Assembly (NCBI RefSeq): GCF_020164955.1
Contig: NZ_JAIUHG010000003.1
Location: 221,617 to 285,616, forward strand
Origin: Mesorhizobium sp. CA8
GTDB taxonomy: Bacteria > Pseudomonadota > Alphaproteobacteria > Rhizobiales > Rhizobiaceae
Length of the DNA stretch: 64,000 nt
Direction of reading: 5' to 3'
Shown: positions 16,387 through 25,000 of the stretch, in pieces
Layout: every line of letters starts with the position of its first letter
How positions within the stretch are numbered: position 1 is the stretch's first letter
Position numbers and translations under genes: made by a program
The notes under the pieces: generated by a model
Databases searched by the model: none
Seen by the model: the letters and a program-made list of their open reading frames with translations, nothing else
Told to the model about the DNA's origin: nothing

Positions 16387-18360
16387 GTGCCGAATTCCGT
16401 TTCCCTGACATTTCCCGATGGTTCCGTCCGCGAGTACGACGCGACGCTGACCGGCGCGAGCCTTGCCGAATCGATTTCCAAGTCGCTGGCGAAGAAGGCC
16501 GTGGCCTACAGCCTCGACGGCACCTTGCGCGATCTTTCCGATCCGCTCGGCACGTCCGGCAAGGTCGAGATCATCACCCGCGAGGATCCGCGTGCGCTGG
16601 AACTCATCCGGCACGATGCGGCGCATGTGCTGGCCGAGGCTGTGCAGGAGCTGTGGCCGGGAACGCAGGTGACGATCGGGCCGGTTATCGAGAACGGATT
16701 CTACTACGACTTTGCCAGGAACGAGCCGTTCACGCCGGACGACTTTCCGGTGATCGAAAAGAAGATGCGCGAGATCATTGCGCGCAACAAGCCGTTCACC
16801 AAGGAAGTGTGGTCGCGCGAGAAGGCGAAGAAGGTCTTCGCCGAGAAGGGAGAGCGCTACAAGCTCGAGCTGATCGACGCCATTCCGGAAGACCAGGACC
16901 TCAAGATCTACGCACAGGGCGACTGGTTCGACCTATGCCGCGGTCCGCACATGGCCTCGACCGGGCAAATCGGCAATGCCTTCAAGCTGATGAAGGTGGC
17001 GGGCGCCTACTGGCGCGGTGATTCGAACAACCCGATGCTGACGCGCATCTACGGCACGGCGTTTGCCGACCAGGCGCAGCTCGATGCCTATCAGACGCTG
17101 CTGGAAGAGGCCGAGAAGCGCGATCACCGCAAGCTCGGGCGCGAGATGGACCTGTTCCATTTCCAGGAAGAGGGACCGGGCGTCGTCTTCTGGCACGCCA
17201 AGGGCTGGAAGATGGTGCAGAACCTGATCAACTACATGCGCCGCCGCCTCGACGAGCACGGCTATCAGGAAGTCAACGCGCCGCAGGTGCTGGACAAGAG
17301 CCTGTGGGAGACGTCGGGACACTGGGGCTGGTACCGCGACGCGATGTTCAAGGTCACCGTCGCCGGCGACGACACCGACGACGACCGCGTCTTCGCGCTG
17401 AAGCCTATGAACTGTCCCGGCCATGTGCAGATCTTCAAGCATGGGTTGAAGTCATACCGCGAACTGCCTGTCAGGCTTGCGGAGTTCGGCAATGTGCATC
17501 GCTACGAACCGTCGGGCGCGCTGCACGGACTGATGCGCGTGCGCGGCTTCACGCAGGACGATGCGCATATCTTCTGCACCGAGGAGCAGCTCGCGGCCGA
17601 ATGCCTGCGCATCAACGATTTGATCCTGTCCACCTATGCCGATTTCGGCTTCGACGAGATAAGCGTGAAGCTGTCGACGCGGCCGGACAAGCGCGTCGGC
17701 ACCGACGAGGCCTGGGACCATGCCGAGGCGATCATGAGCAATGTGCTGGAGACGATCCGCACGCGCTCCGGCAACCGCATCAAGACCTCGATCAATCCGG
17801 GCGAGGGCGCCTTCTACGGCCCCAAATTCGAATATGTGCTGAAAGACGCCATCGGCCGCGAATGGCAGTGCGGCACCACGCAGGTCGACTTCAACCTGCC
17901 CGAGCGCTTCGGCGCCTTCTATATCGGCTCGGATTCGGAGAAGAAGCAGCCGGTGATGGTGCATCGCGCGGTGTGCGGCTCGATGGAGCGGTTCCTCGGC
18001 ATCCTGATCGAGAACTATTCCGGCCATTTCCCGCTGTGGTTCGCGCCGTTGCAGGTGGTGGTGGCGACGATCACCTCCGATGCCGACGAATACGCAATGA
18101 AGGTCGTCGAGAGGCTGAAGGCCGCGGGGCTGCTGGCTGAAGCCGACCTGCGCAACGAGAAAATCAACTACAAGGTGCGCGAGCACTCCCTGGCCAAGGT
18201 GCCGGTCATCCTCGTCTGCGGCAAGCGCGAGGCCGAGGAGGAAACCGTCAATGTCCGCCGGCTGGGTTCGCGCGACCAGGAATCGCTGAAGCTCGAGGAT
18301 GCCGTGAAGTCCCTCACCGACGAGGCGGTCTCGCCCGACCGCAAGCGTCGCGCCGCCTGA
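16387..18360 (+). CDS. thrS: Threonyl-tRNA synthetase
   Basis: ThrRS charges tRNA-Thr and edits mischarged serine. The 657-residue protein has the expected order: TGS domain (about 1-62), editing domain with [10 protein letters not shown] near 76 and the CRGPH segment, class II catalytic core with KPMNCPGHV (zinc Cys) and the [19 protein letters not shown] motif 2 region, and an anticodon-binding domain (about 555-650). The start is GTG at 16387 with AGGAG 6 bases upstream. A structured leader and a strong terminator flank it, so it is probably a single-gene transcript. Confidence 0.98.
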   Translation: MPNSVSLTFPDGSVREYDATLTGASLAESISKSLAKKAVAYSLDGTLRDLSDPLGTSGKVEIITREDPRALELIRHDAAHVLAEAVQELWPGTQVTIGPVIENGFYYDFARNEPFTPDDFPVIEKKMREIIARNKPFTKEVWSREKAKKVFAEKGERYKLELIDAIPEDQDLKIYAQGDWFDLCRGPHMASTGQIGNAFKLMKVAGAYWRGDSNNPMLTRIYGTAFADQAQLDAYQTLLEEAEKRDHRKLGREMDLFHFQEEGPGVVFWHAKGWKMVQNLINYMRRRLDEHGYQEVNAPQVLDKSLWETSGHWGWYRDAMFKVTVAGDDTDDDRVFALKPMNCPGHVQIFKHGLKSYRELPVRLAEFGNVHRYEPSGALHGLMRVRGFTQDDAHIFCTEEQLAAECLRINDLILSTYADFGFDEISVKLSTRPDKRVGTDEAWDHAEAIMSNVLETIRTRSGNRIKTSINPGEGAFYGPKFEYVLKDAIGREWQCGTTQVDFNLPERFGAFYIGSDSEKKQPVMVHRAVCGSMERFLGILIENYSGHFPLWFAPLQVVVATITSDADEYAMKVVERLKAAGLLAEADLRNEKINYKVREHSLAKVPVILVCGKREAEEETVNVRRLGSRDQESLKLEDAVKSLTDEAVSPDRKRRAA

Positions 18361-18377
18361 CATACCCGCACGTCTTG

Positions 18378-18407
18378 AAATGGCGGTGGCGTGTCCACCG
18401 CCATTTT
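18378..18407 (+). terminator. Rho-independent terminator of thrS
   Basis: AAATGGCGGTGG (18378-18389) and CCACCGCCATTT (18395-18406) form a perfect 12-base-pair stem with a CGTGT loop. The stem ends in a T-run, TTTT at 18404-18407. It lies 18 bases after the thrS stop and is one of the clearest terminators in the window. Confidence 0.9.
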
Positions 18408-18443
18408 CATATGCCTGTCACGCCAGCCCTGTAACGAGCCGCC

Positions 18444-19385
18444 ATGCTCAAGTTGAAACTGCGGGAAAGACGGTTTCCCGAGCTCTCCTATGCGAACCCG
18501 CATCAACCGGTGCTGACGCGCTGGTTCATCCATTCGGTCGAGGGCCTGTCGGGTCGCGACCGCTTCGCCGTGCTCTACGATTTCTGGCGCCGCCAGGTTG
18601 TGCCGACCGGCGACCGCGTATTCAGCCGCATGCTGGAATTGATCGACGTCAAGGTCCGCAACGCCGTGCAATGGCCGCCGGCGGCGCTGCCGGACACGCC
18701 GCTGGTGATCGTCGCCAACCATCCTTTCGGCATCGGCGACGGCATTGCGGTGCTGTCGCTGGTCGAGCAACTGGGCCGGCCGTTCCGGGTCATGATCCAC
18801 AAGGATCTGCTCAGGATCCGCGAGATGGAGTCATATTCGCTGCCGATCGATTTCTCCGAGACCAAGGAAGCGCTGAAGAACAACATGGCGGTGCGCCATG
18901 AAGCGGTGCGGCTGTTGAAGGAAGGTGTCACCATCGTCGTGTTCCCGGCCGGCGGCGTCGCCACAGCGCCCAAGGGTTTCGGCCGCGCCGTCGACCTGCC
19001 GTGGAAGATGTTCCCGGCCAAGCTGGTTCAGGACGCCAAGGCCTCGGTCATCCCGATGCATTTCTCCGGCCAGAACGGCCGCCTGTTCCATCTCGTCAGC
19101 GGCCCGATGAACATGGCCGAGCGCGACAGCCGCGTGGCGAAGTTCATCGGCAAGGCATCGCTGACATTGCGCACCTCCTTGCTCATCCGCGAATTCGCCC
19201 GCCTGTCGGGCAAGGCGATCGAGGTGCGCATCGGCGACGTGCTGAGCTGGAGCGACCTCGAGCCGCTGCGCGACCGCAAGGTGCTGCTCGATCGCCTCTA
19301 TCGTGCGGTGTTCGATCTGGCCGTCCCGGCGGCGCAGCGTGCCCGCGTGCCGTTCCTGCCGAAGCGGATGCGCAAGGCGGCCTGA
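18444..19385 (+). CDS. Lysophospholipid acyltransferase family protein (COG3176-like)
   Basis: The 313-residue protein has the acyltransferase motif NHPFGIGDG (about residues 92-100) and the later FPAGGVA (about 160), the pattern of glycerolipid and 'hemolysin-like' acyltransferases. The spacing between the motif His and Asp is five residues, as in the COG3176 branch, and not the four of standard PlsC. The likely reaction is acyl transfer to a lipid at the inner membrane; ornithine-lipid synthesis is one known role of relatives in rhizobia, but I cannot assign it. It starts just after the thrS terminator and has its own start context. Confidence 0.82.
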   Translation: MLKLKLRERRFPELSYANPHQPVLTRWFIHSVEGLSGRDRFAVLYDFWRRQVVPTGDRVFSRMLELIDVKVRNAVQWPPAALPDTPLVIVANHPFGIGDGIAVLSLVEQLGRPFRVMIHKDLLRIREMESYSLPIDFSETKEALKNNMAVRHEAVRLLKEGVTIVVFPAGGVATAPKGFGRAVDLPWKMFPAKLVQDAKASVIPMHFSGQNGRLFHLVSGPMNMAERDSRVAKFIGKASLTLRTSLLIREFARLSGKAIEVRIGDVLSWSDLEPLRDRKVLLDRLYRAVFDLAVPAAQRARVPFLPKRMRKAA

Positions 19386-19394
19386 ATAAAGTGA

Positions 19395-20360
19395 CTAGTC
19401 CGCGCCTTCCTCGGGGTCGATGGCGGACTGTTCGTTGGCCACGACCTCGATTTCCTGGTTCTGGCCGGCAACGACCGTGAAATCCTTCTGGTAGATACGG
19501 TCGCGGTTCTTGGCGATGATGGTGTACTGCCCCTCGGCCAGCACCATCGAGGCGAAGGCGCCGACCGCTTCCTTGATCGGATCGCCGCTCTCGTTGAGCA
19601 GCGACCAGGACGTGTCGGCGATGGCTTCGCCGCCGGGCTCGCGCACCAGCTTCATCGTCATCTCGGCGGCCCGGTGCTCCACGGTCGCTTCCGTCAGCTT
19701 GCCGGCCTCGACGCGGATGTCGGAGCGGATCACAGCGTTGACCGCGCCGTAGGTGGAGACGACATGGTAGGTGCCGGCGTTCAGCCGCACCACCGTGTTC
19801 GGCGCGACGTCGGGGGCGATCAGCGCCCGGTCGCCATTGGCCGCGGCTTGGCCTTCATAGATCGAGAAGCGCAATTTCTTCGGCGGGATGGGCGCGCCGC
19901 CCGACGTCACCGCGTCGAGCTTCAGGCCGCCGGCGTCGAGCACGAGGCTTTCGCGCTTTGCCTCTTTGCCGACCGTGATGCGCTTGGTGGCGCCGGCGCG
20001 TCCGTAGGAGGCATGGACAAGATAGCTGCCGGGGTCGAGCTGGAACACGGCCGTGCCGCCATGGGCAGATGCCACCATCGGCAGCTTGCCGTCGCTGGCG
20101 GGCTGCGGCCTGAAGACCCGCCAGACGATGCCGCGGGTGATGTCGGCGCCTTTGTCGGTCAACTGCGCCGACAGCGTGATGGCGCCGCCATTGCCGAGCG
20201 CCAGCGGTCCTCCTGTCTTCGGCGTCGCGTAGCTCGAAATGCCTGGAAGCTTGATGTCGCTGACGTCGTTGGCGTTCTGGGCGAGCGCGAAGGAAACCGG
20301 CACCGCGAACAACGCAGCGACGAGTGCGATCACGAAAAGGCGCAGGTACCCCTCAAACAT
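19395..20360 (-). CDS. Exported protein with repeated beta-sandwich-like segments, unknown function
   Basis: This 321-residue protein begins with a signal peptide (MFEGYLRLFVIALVAALFAV, cleavage probably after FALA). The mature part contains three or four similar stretches of the type 'V-x-L-x-x-G-x-Y-x-V/I' (DPGSYLVHASYG, NAGTYHVVSTYG, AEGQYTIIAKN) spaced by about 80-90 residues. They look like repeated carboxypeptidase-regulatory or Ig-like beta modules. The tail is acidic (AIDPEEGAD). It is probably periplasmic. I prefer the start at 20360; an ATG at 20396 would put 12 extra residues before the signal. It converges with the acyltransferase gene. Confidence 0.72.
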   Translation of the reverse strand: MFEGYLRLFVIALVAALFAVPVSFALAQNANDVSDIKLPGISSYATPKTGGPLALGNGGAITLSAQLTDKGADITRGIVWRVFRPQPASDGKLPMVASAHGGTAVFQLDPGSYLVHASYGRAGATKRITVGKEAKRESLVLDAGGLKLDAVTSGGAPIPPKKLRFSIYEGQAAANGDRALIAPDVAPNTVVRLNAGTYHVVSTYGAVNAVIRSDIRVEAGKLTEATVEHRAAEMTMKLVREPGGEAIADTSWSLLNESGDPIKEAVGAFASMVLAEGQYTIIAKNRDRIYQKDFTVVAGQNQEIEVVANEQSAIDPEEGAD

Positions 20361-20521
20361 GCCTTGCGTTGAAGCCCAAGGCGGTGGCAATTTCAAGGCC
20401 TAGAAGCGTGCCGCCCGGCGCGGCGGCTTCTTATCGGCGCAAAACGCCACCGCCCGAGCCGCCCGACCTCCCGATGGCGTGCTTCAGCTCAAAATCGAAT
20501 GTCTTCAGGAGACTTGCGCCC

Positions 20522-21106
20522 ATGGCGTCGCCGATCATCGACTTCCTGCTCACCCGCAATTCCGCGCCGATCCCCGACCTCAAGGAGCCGGCGCCGAGCG
20601 ATACCGAGATCGCGACGATGATCGCGGCGGCGTCGCGCGTCCCCGACCACGGCCGGCTCGAGCCTTGGCGATTCATCCTCTATCGCGGCGAGGCGCGCGT
20701 CGAGATCGGCAAGAAGCTGGCAGCACTTGCCGAGCAGCGCGAGGGGCCGCTGCCGGAAGGCAAGCGCAATCAGGAACTGGCGCGCTTCTCGCGCGCGCCG
20801 CTGGTGATCGGCGTGGTGTCGGTGCCGAAGGAGAGCCCGAAAATCCCCCAATGGGAGATGTTCCTGTCGGGCGGCATGGCCGCTATGAACCTGATGATCG
20901 CGGCCAACGCGCTGGGCTACGGCACCAACATGATCAGCAACTGGTATTCCGACGTGCCGGAGGGCAGGGCGATCCTCGGGCTCTCGCCGCAGGAGCGCGT
21001 CATCGGCTTTGTCCATATCGGTTCCTATCAAGGGCCCGCGCCGGAGCGGCCCCGGCCCGATCCGGCGAAGCTCTATGCCGATTACGCCGGTCCCTGGGCG
21101 GGTTAG
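20522..21106 (+). CDS. Nitroreductase family protein (YdjA-like)
   Basis: The 194-residue protein has the FMN-binding nitroreductase fold. The N-terminal DFLLTRNSAPIPDLKEPAPS and ASRVPDHGRLEPWRFI match the small YdjA group, and GYGTNMISNWYSD fits the C-terminal cofactor region. It should reduce nitro or quinone compounds with NAD(P)H; the physiological substrate is unknown. AGGAG lies about 9 bases before the chosen ATG. The frame is open upstream to 20324 but overlaps the divergent gene's start. Confidence 0.9.
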   Translation: MASPIIDFLLTRNSAPIPDLKEPAPSDTEIATMIAAASRVPDHGRLEPWRFILYRGEARVEIGKKLAALAEQREGPLPEGKRNQELARFSRAPLVIGVVSVPKESPKIPQWEMFLSGGMAAMNLMIAANALGYGTNMISNWYSDVPEGRAILGLSPQERVIGFVHIGSYQGPAPERPRPDPAKLYADYAGPWAG

Positions 21107-21180
21107 GACTATTTGTGGTTTTCGGAGGAACGGCGCGGCGGGCGGCCAATAGCGGCGGGGGACGTCACGGAAGGTTGGTC

Positions 21181-21855
21181 ATGATCTCGAGATTGGTTTT
21201 CCAGACATTCGTATGGTTCGGCATCATGGGCGCGCTGCTGTTTCTGTCGGCAGGCACGCTGCGCTGGACCGGAGCCTGGGTGTACACGGTCGTGATGGTC
21301 GGACTGAGCCTTACCATGGGCGTGGCGCTCGCCCGGCGCGATCCAGGCCTGATGAATGAGCGTCTCCGCCCGCCGATCCAGAAGACCCAGACAGCGGCCG
21401 ACAAGATATTGCTGAGCATATTGCTGCTCGGCATCTTCGCCTGGCTGGTCCTGATGGAGCTCGACTTCCGTTTCGGCTGGTCGCCAGCTCCCGTCTGGGT
21501 GCAGGTGATCGGCGTGCTGGTCCTGCTCGTCGGAATCTGGGTCTGCTATCTCACGATGCTGGAAAACAGCTTCGCTGCGCCTGTCGTGAAGATCCAGGAC
21601 GAGCGTGGACAGAAGGTGATCACCACCGGTCCATACGGTTATATCCGCCACCCTATGTATGCAGGCGCCATACTCTATTTCGCCGGCACGGCGCTGCTGC
21701 TCGGCTCCTGGTGGGGGCTGGCATCGGTCCTCGCCTTCATCGTCCTGCTCGCCATCCGCACCTTCATCGAGGAAAAGACGTTGCGAACCGGCCTGCAAGG
21801 CTATGACGATTACGCCGCGCGCGTGCGCTACAAACTGATCCCGATGGTCTGGTAA
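21181..21855 (+). CDS. Isoprenylcysteine carboxyl methyltransferase (ICMT/PEMT)-family membrane protein
   Basis: The 224-residue protein has about five hydrophobic segments and the C-terminal methyltransferase signature GPYGYIRHPMYAG, then an Arg/Glu pair in RTFIEEKTL and a YxxYxxxV-like end (GYDDYAARV). Bacterial members methylate unknown, usually lipid or prenyl-like, substrates with S-adenosylmethionine. GGAAGG sits 6 bases before the ATG. It follows the nitroreductase gene by 74 bases and ends two bases before the convergent lyase gene. The same frame is open upstream across the nitroreductase gene, but that part is its out-of-frame shadow. Confidence 0.85.
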   Translation: MISRLVFQTFVWFGIMGALLFLSAGTLRWTGAWVYTVVMVGLSLTMGVALARRDPGLMNERLRPPIQKTQTAADKILLSILLLGIFAWLVLMELDFRFGWSPAPVWVQVIGVLVLLVGIWVCYLTMLENSFAAPVVKIQDERGQKVITTGPYGYIRHPMYAGAILYFAGTALLLGSWWGLASVLAFIVLLAIRTFIEEKTLRTGLQGYDDYAARVRYKLIPMVW

Positions 21856-21857
21856 GC

Positions 21858-22739
21858 TCAGGCAAGGCTGCCTGCCGCCCTGGCGCGAGCCAGCAAACGC
21901 TCGGCCAGCCGCAGATGCGGCCTGTCATACATCTTGCCGTCGATGCCGACGACGCCCGGATTTCCCGCCGCCGCGAAGGCATCGACGATCGCCCGTGATC
22001 GCGCGACCGCTTCGGCGGACGGTGTGAAGGCGGCGTTGATGACCGGCACTTGCGCCGGATGGATCGCCATCTTGCCGGTGAAGCCGTCGCGCTCGGCCTC
22101 GCGGCATTCGGCCTCGAAGGCGGCCATGTCGCGGAAATCGGGAAAGACGGTGTCGATCGCAGCCACTTCGGCCGCGCCCGCCGCCAGAATGGTCATGGTG
22201 CGCGCCAGGCGAAACACGTCGGTGTAGCGGCCCCTCTCGTCGCGGGTAGAACGCGCGCCGATCGCCGCGGACAAGTCCTCCGCGCCCCAGGTCAGGCCGG
22301 CAAGCCGCGCGCTCGTTCCGGCATAGCTCGCCGCCGCCAGCACGCCCGCCGCGGTCTCGGTGATGATCGGCAGGATGCTTATGGCGCCGTCCGGCAGCCC
22401 GTTCTCGGCCTCATGCACGCGCAGCTTTGCCGCCAGTTGCTGGACGTCCTGCCCGCTGTTTGACTTCGGCAGCATGATGCCGTCGGGCTTGGCCGGGACA
22501 AGAGCCGCAAGGTCGTCGTCTGTCAGGCCGGTGGAAAGATCGTTGACCCGCACATAGATGGCCGAGCCCGTCCGGTGCCTTTGGCTGGAGATGAAGCCGG
22601 CCGCGGTCACGCGCGCCGCCATTTTGCCGGCGGCGGCGACCGAATCCTCGAGATCGACGATGACCACGTCGGCGCCGGCCTCGAAGCCCTTTTCCAGCTT
22701 GCGTTCGGAATCGCCGGGCACGAACAGCAGCGAGCGCAT
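21858..22739 (-). CDS. HpcH/HpaI aldolase / citrate lyase beta-like CoA-ester lyase
   Basis: The 293-residue protein belongs to the CitE-like aldolase family. RSLLFVPGDSERKLEK is the typical opening, VVIVDLEDSV carries metal-binding acids, and GLTWGAEDLSAAIG and KMAIHPAQV complete the site. Relatives cleave or form malyl-CoA, methylmalyl-CoA or citramalyl-CoA. Which one applies here is not visible. Its ATG shares one base with the stop of the MaoC gene (TGATG), so the two are translationally coupled. I chose 22739 over an ATG at 22778 that lies inside the neighbour. Confidence 0.88.
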   Translation of the reverse strand: MRSLLFVPGDSERKLEKGFEAGADVVIVDLEDSVAAAGKMAARVTAAGFISSQRHRTGSAIYVRVNDLSTGLTDDDLAALVPAKPDGIMLPKSNSGQDVQQLAAKLRVHEAENGLPDGAISILPIITETAAGVLAAASYAGTSARLAGLTWGAEDLSAAIGARSTRDERGRYTDVFRLARTMTILAAGAAEVAAIDTVFPDFRDMAAFEAECREAERDGFTGKMAIHPAQVPVINAAFTPSAEAVARSRAIVDAFAAAGNPGVVGIDGKMYDRPHLRLAERLLARARAAGSLA

Positions 22740-23191
22740 CAGGCCGTCTTCCTCAGCATCATCGCCTGCCTGGTGCATTTGGCGACAAGAACGTCATTCT
22801 GATTATAGGCGCGGTGCTCGAACTCGACGATGCCGCGATCGGGTTTCGACTTGGAGTCGCGCACGGAGACGACCGTCGTCTCGACCCGGATGGTGTCGCC
22901 GTGGAAGACGGGGTGCGGGAACACCGTTTCCTTCATGCCGAGATTGGCGACCGTGGTGCCGACGGTGATGTCGTTCACCGAGATGCCGATCATCAGGCCG
23001 AGCGTGAACAGCGAATTCACCAGCGGCTTGCCCCATTCGGTTTTCGCGGCAAAGTCGAAATCGATGTGCAAAGGCTGCGGGTTCAGCGTCATCACCGAAA
23101 ACAGCATGTTGTCGCTCTCGGTCACGGTCTTGCGCAGCGTGTGGTGGAAGACATGGCCGACGACAAACTCTTCCAGATAAAGCCCGGCCAT
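22739..23191 (-). CDS. MaoC-family (hotdog) dehydratase
   Basis: The 150-residue single-hotdog protein resembles MaoC-like enoyl-CoA hydratases: FVVGHVFHHTLRKTVTESDNMLFS, NPQPLHIDFDFA with the catalytic Asp/His pair, and GDTIRVETTV. It probably hydrates or dehydrates a short or branched acyl-CoA for the coupled CitE-like lyase. Together they look like a small acyl-CoA pathway module, perhaps for mesaconyl- or methylmalyl-type intermediates. Known mesaconyl-CoA hydratases are about twice this length, so I do not assign that name. GGAGGAG lies 8 bases upstream of the ATG. Confidence 0.88.
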   Translation of the reverse strand: MAGLYLEEFVVGHVFHHTLRKTVTESDNMLFSVMTLNPQPLHIDFDFAAKTEWGKPLVNSLFTLGLMIGISVNDITVGTTVANLGMKETVFPHPVFHGDTIRVETTVVSVRDSKSKPDRGIVEFEHRAYNQNDVLVAKCTRQAMMLRKTA

Positions 23192-23342
23192 CGTTTGATC
23201 TCCTCCAATGTCGTAGCTTGATAGGCGTTGGCTGCGCCCCCATCAAGCCGGTTAAGAAACATGGTGAACCGTTCGTAAACCATTTCCAGCCTACCGTTGA
23301 CGACGGGGCCGGATCTTTCCGGCGAGGGCGTAGCTGGTCAGT

Positions 23343-24464
23343 ATGATTGTTTCGCACTTTCTAAAATGGGTTGATACGGCAAGGGTTTCCGAGCGCGCCG
23401 CCGCCGCGAGCGCGTTGGCGCGCGCCTATATCAATGCCGATCTGCCGTTCGAGGATCGCTGCGCTGCAGAGGCGGCGCTGACGCTGCTTCTGGACGACGC
23501 TTCCTCCAAGGTGCGCCTGGCGCTTGCCGAGGCGCTGTCGATGAGCCATCACGCGCCGCCGCAGGTGATCAGCGCTCTGGCCGCCGACCAGCCGGAAGTG
23601 GCGGCGCTGGTGCTCGCGCGTTCGCCGCTGCTTACCGATGCCGACCTGGTCGAGCGCGTCGCCTGCGGCCAGAAGGCGACGCAGAAGCTGATTGCCAACC
23701 GACCGGTGGTGTCGATGTCGCTTGCGGCGGCAATCGCCGAGATCGGCGAACCGGAAGCCTGCGCCGTGCTGATTAGCAACAGCGGTGCCGAGATTGCTTC
23801 GCTCAGCTTCCGCCGCATGGCCGAGCGGCATGGCCACCTGCCGCTGGTGCGCGAGGCGCTGATCGCCGATCGGCGCCTGCCTGCCGACTGCCGGCACATG
23901 CTGCTGGTCAAGCTCGGCGAGACCCTGAAAGGATCGCCCCTGGTGCTGGCGATGATGGGGGCGGCGCGTGCCGATCGCGTCATGCGCGATGCCTGCGTGA
24001 AGGCCTCGGTCACGCTGATCGAGGGAACGCGCATGGAAGAGCATGCCGCGCTGATCGAGCATCTGCGGCTGCGCGGTGACCTCACCGCTGGTTTCATCAT
24101 TCGCACTATCGCGCATGGCAAGGTGGACTTCTTCGGCTCGGCGCTGGTGGCTTTAGCCCGGCAATCCGAGCAGCGGGTGACCGCGCTTCTCGCCGGCGGG
24201 CACGACATGGCGCTGCAGGCGCTGTTCCGTAGCGCCGGGCTAGCGCCGGCCACGCATGGCATCATCCTGCGCGCGCTGAAAGTCTGGCGCGAGGTCGCCA
24301 ACGGCCGGCGTGTGGCTGGCGTGCAGGAAGTGAGCTGGCTGATGCTGAAGGAGCTCGGCGGCCAATCGGCGGAGGGCGATCTTGCCGGGCTGGTGAAGTC
24401 GATCCATCTCGACGCGCTGCGCGAAAACGCCCGCGGACATGCACTGGCCATCGCCGCCGCCTAA
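23343..24464 (+). CDS. DUF2336 domain-containing protein
   Basis: The 373-residue protein is helical and Ala/Leu-rich with HEAT-like repeats (for example CAAEAALTLLLDDASSKVRLALAEAL and LAADQPEVAALVLARSPLLTDADLV, here split by short links). That is the make-up of the alphaproteobacterial DUF2336 family, for which I know of no established function; regulation has been suggested by domain context in other species. No signal peptide or membrane segment is seen. It diverges from the MaoC gene across a 151-base gap that includes TTAAG and GTAAACC-like sequences but no promoter I can assign with confidence. Confidence 0.8.
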   Translation: MIVSHFLKWVDTARVSERAAAASALARAYINADLPFEDRCAAEAALTLLLDDASSKVRLALAEALSMSHHAPPQVISALAADQPEVAALVLARSPLLTDADLVERVACGQKATQKLIANRPVVSMSLAAAIAEIGEPEACAVLISNSGAEIASLSFRRMAERHGHLPLVREALIADRRLPADCRHMLLVKLGETLKGSPLVLAMMGAARADRVMRDACVKASVTLIEGTRMEEHAALIEHLRLRGDLTAGFIIRTIAHGKVDFFGSALVALARQSEQRVTALLAGGHDMALQALFRSAGLAPATHGIILRALKVWREVANGRRVAGVQEVSWLMLKELGGQSAEGDLAGLVKSIHLDALRENARGHALAIAAA

Positions 24465-24480
24465 GGACACACATCAGGTC

Positions 24481-24918
24481 TCAACTGAGTTCCTGGGCGA
24501 GGCCGATGAGAAGCCCTTCAGGCCCACGGATGTAGCAGAGGCGATACGCGTCCTTGTACCGGACGACTTCGCCGACGAGCTCGGCGCCGCGCTTGCGGAG
24601 CCTCTCCAGCGTGTCATCGATGTCGTCCACGGCGAACATGACGCGGAGATAGCCCAATGCGTTCACCGGGGCGTTGCGGTGATCCGCGACAACAGGCGGC
24701 GTGATGAAGCGGGACAGTTCGAGCCGGCTGTGGCCGTCAGGCGTGCGCATCATGGCAATCTCGACATGCTGATCGCCGAGCCCGGTGATACGCCCGGCCC
24801 ATTCTCCTTCGATCGCGGCACGCCCTTCGAGTTCAAGGCCGAGCTCGCGAAAGAAATCGACCGTCCTGTCGAGGTCATTGACGACAATTCCGACATTATC
24901 CATCCGTTTGAGCGCCAT
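24481..24918 (-). CDS. VOC (glyoxalase/bleomycin resistance) superfamily protein
   Basis: The 145-residue protein has the paired beta-alpha-beta-beta-beta units of the vicinal oxygen chelate fold: MDNVGIVVNDLDRTVDFFRELGLELEG at the start (two pieces of it are diagnostic, NVGIVV and FFRELGLE), HVEIAMM in the middle, and RYLxxVMFAVDDIDDTLERL-like and YIRGPEGLLIGLAQEL toward the end. Metal-binding Glu/His positions are present but the substrate is open: family members include lyases, dioxygenases and antibiotic-binding proteins. It converges with the DUF2336 gene. Confidence 0.85.
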   Translation of the reverse strand: MALKRMDNVGIVVNDLDRTVDFFRELGLELEGRAAIEGEWAGRITGLGDQHVEIAMMRTPDGHSRLELSRFITPPVVADHRNAPVNALGYLRVMFAVDDIDDTLERLRKRGAELVGEVVRYKDAYRLCYIRGPEGLLIGLAQELS

Positions 24919-25000
24919 GTGTCCAACCTAAAAGGTGTCTACCAGTCTAACAAGGACCTATTCCCGGAAGGGGTCGGAAACCGGGCTCGTCCCGAGCTGG

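Noticed and set aside
20479..21180. Apparent fusion extending the ICMT-family gene upstream
   Set aside because: The extension is the out-of-frame reading of the nitroreductase gene; a Shine-Dalgarno sequence just before 21181 marks the true start.
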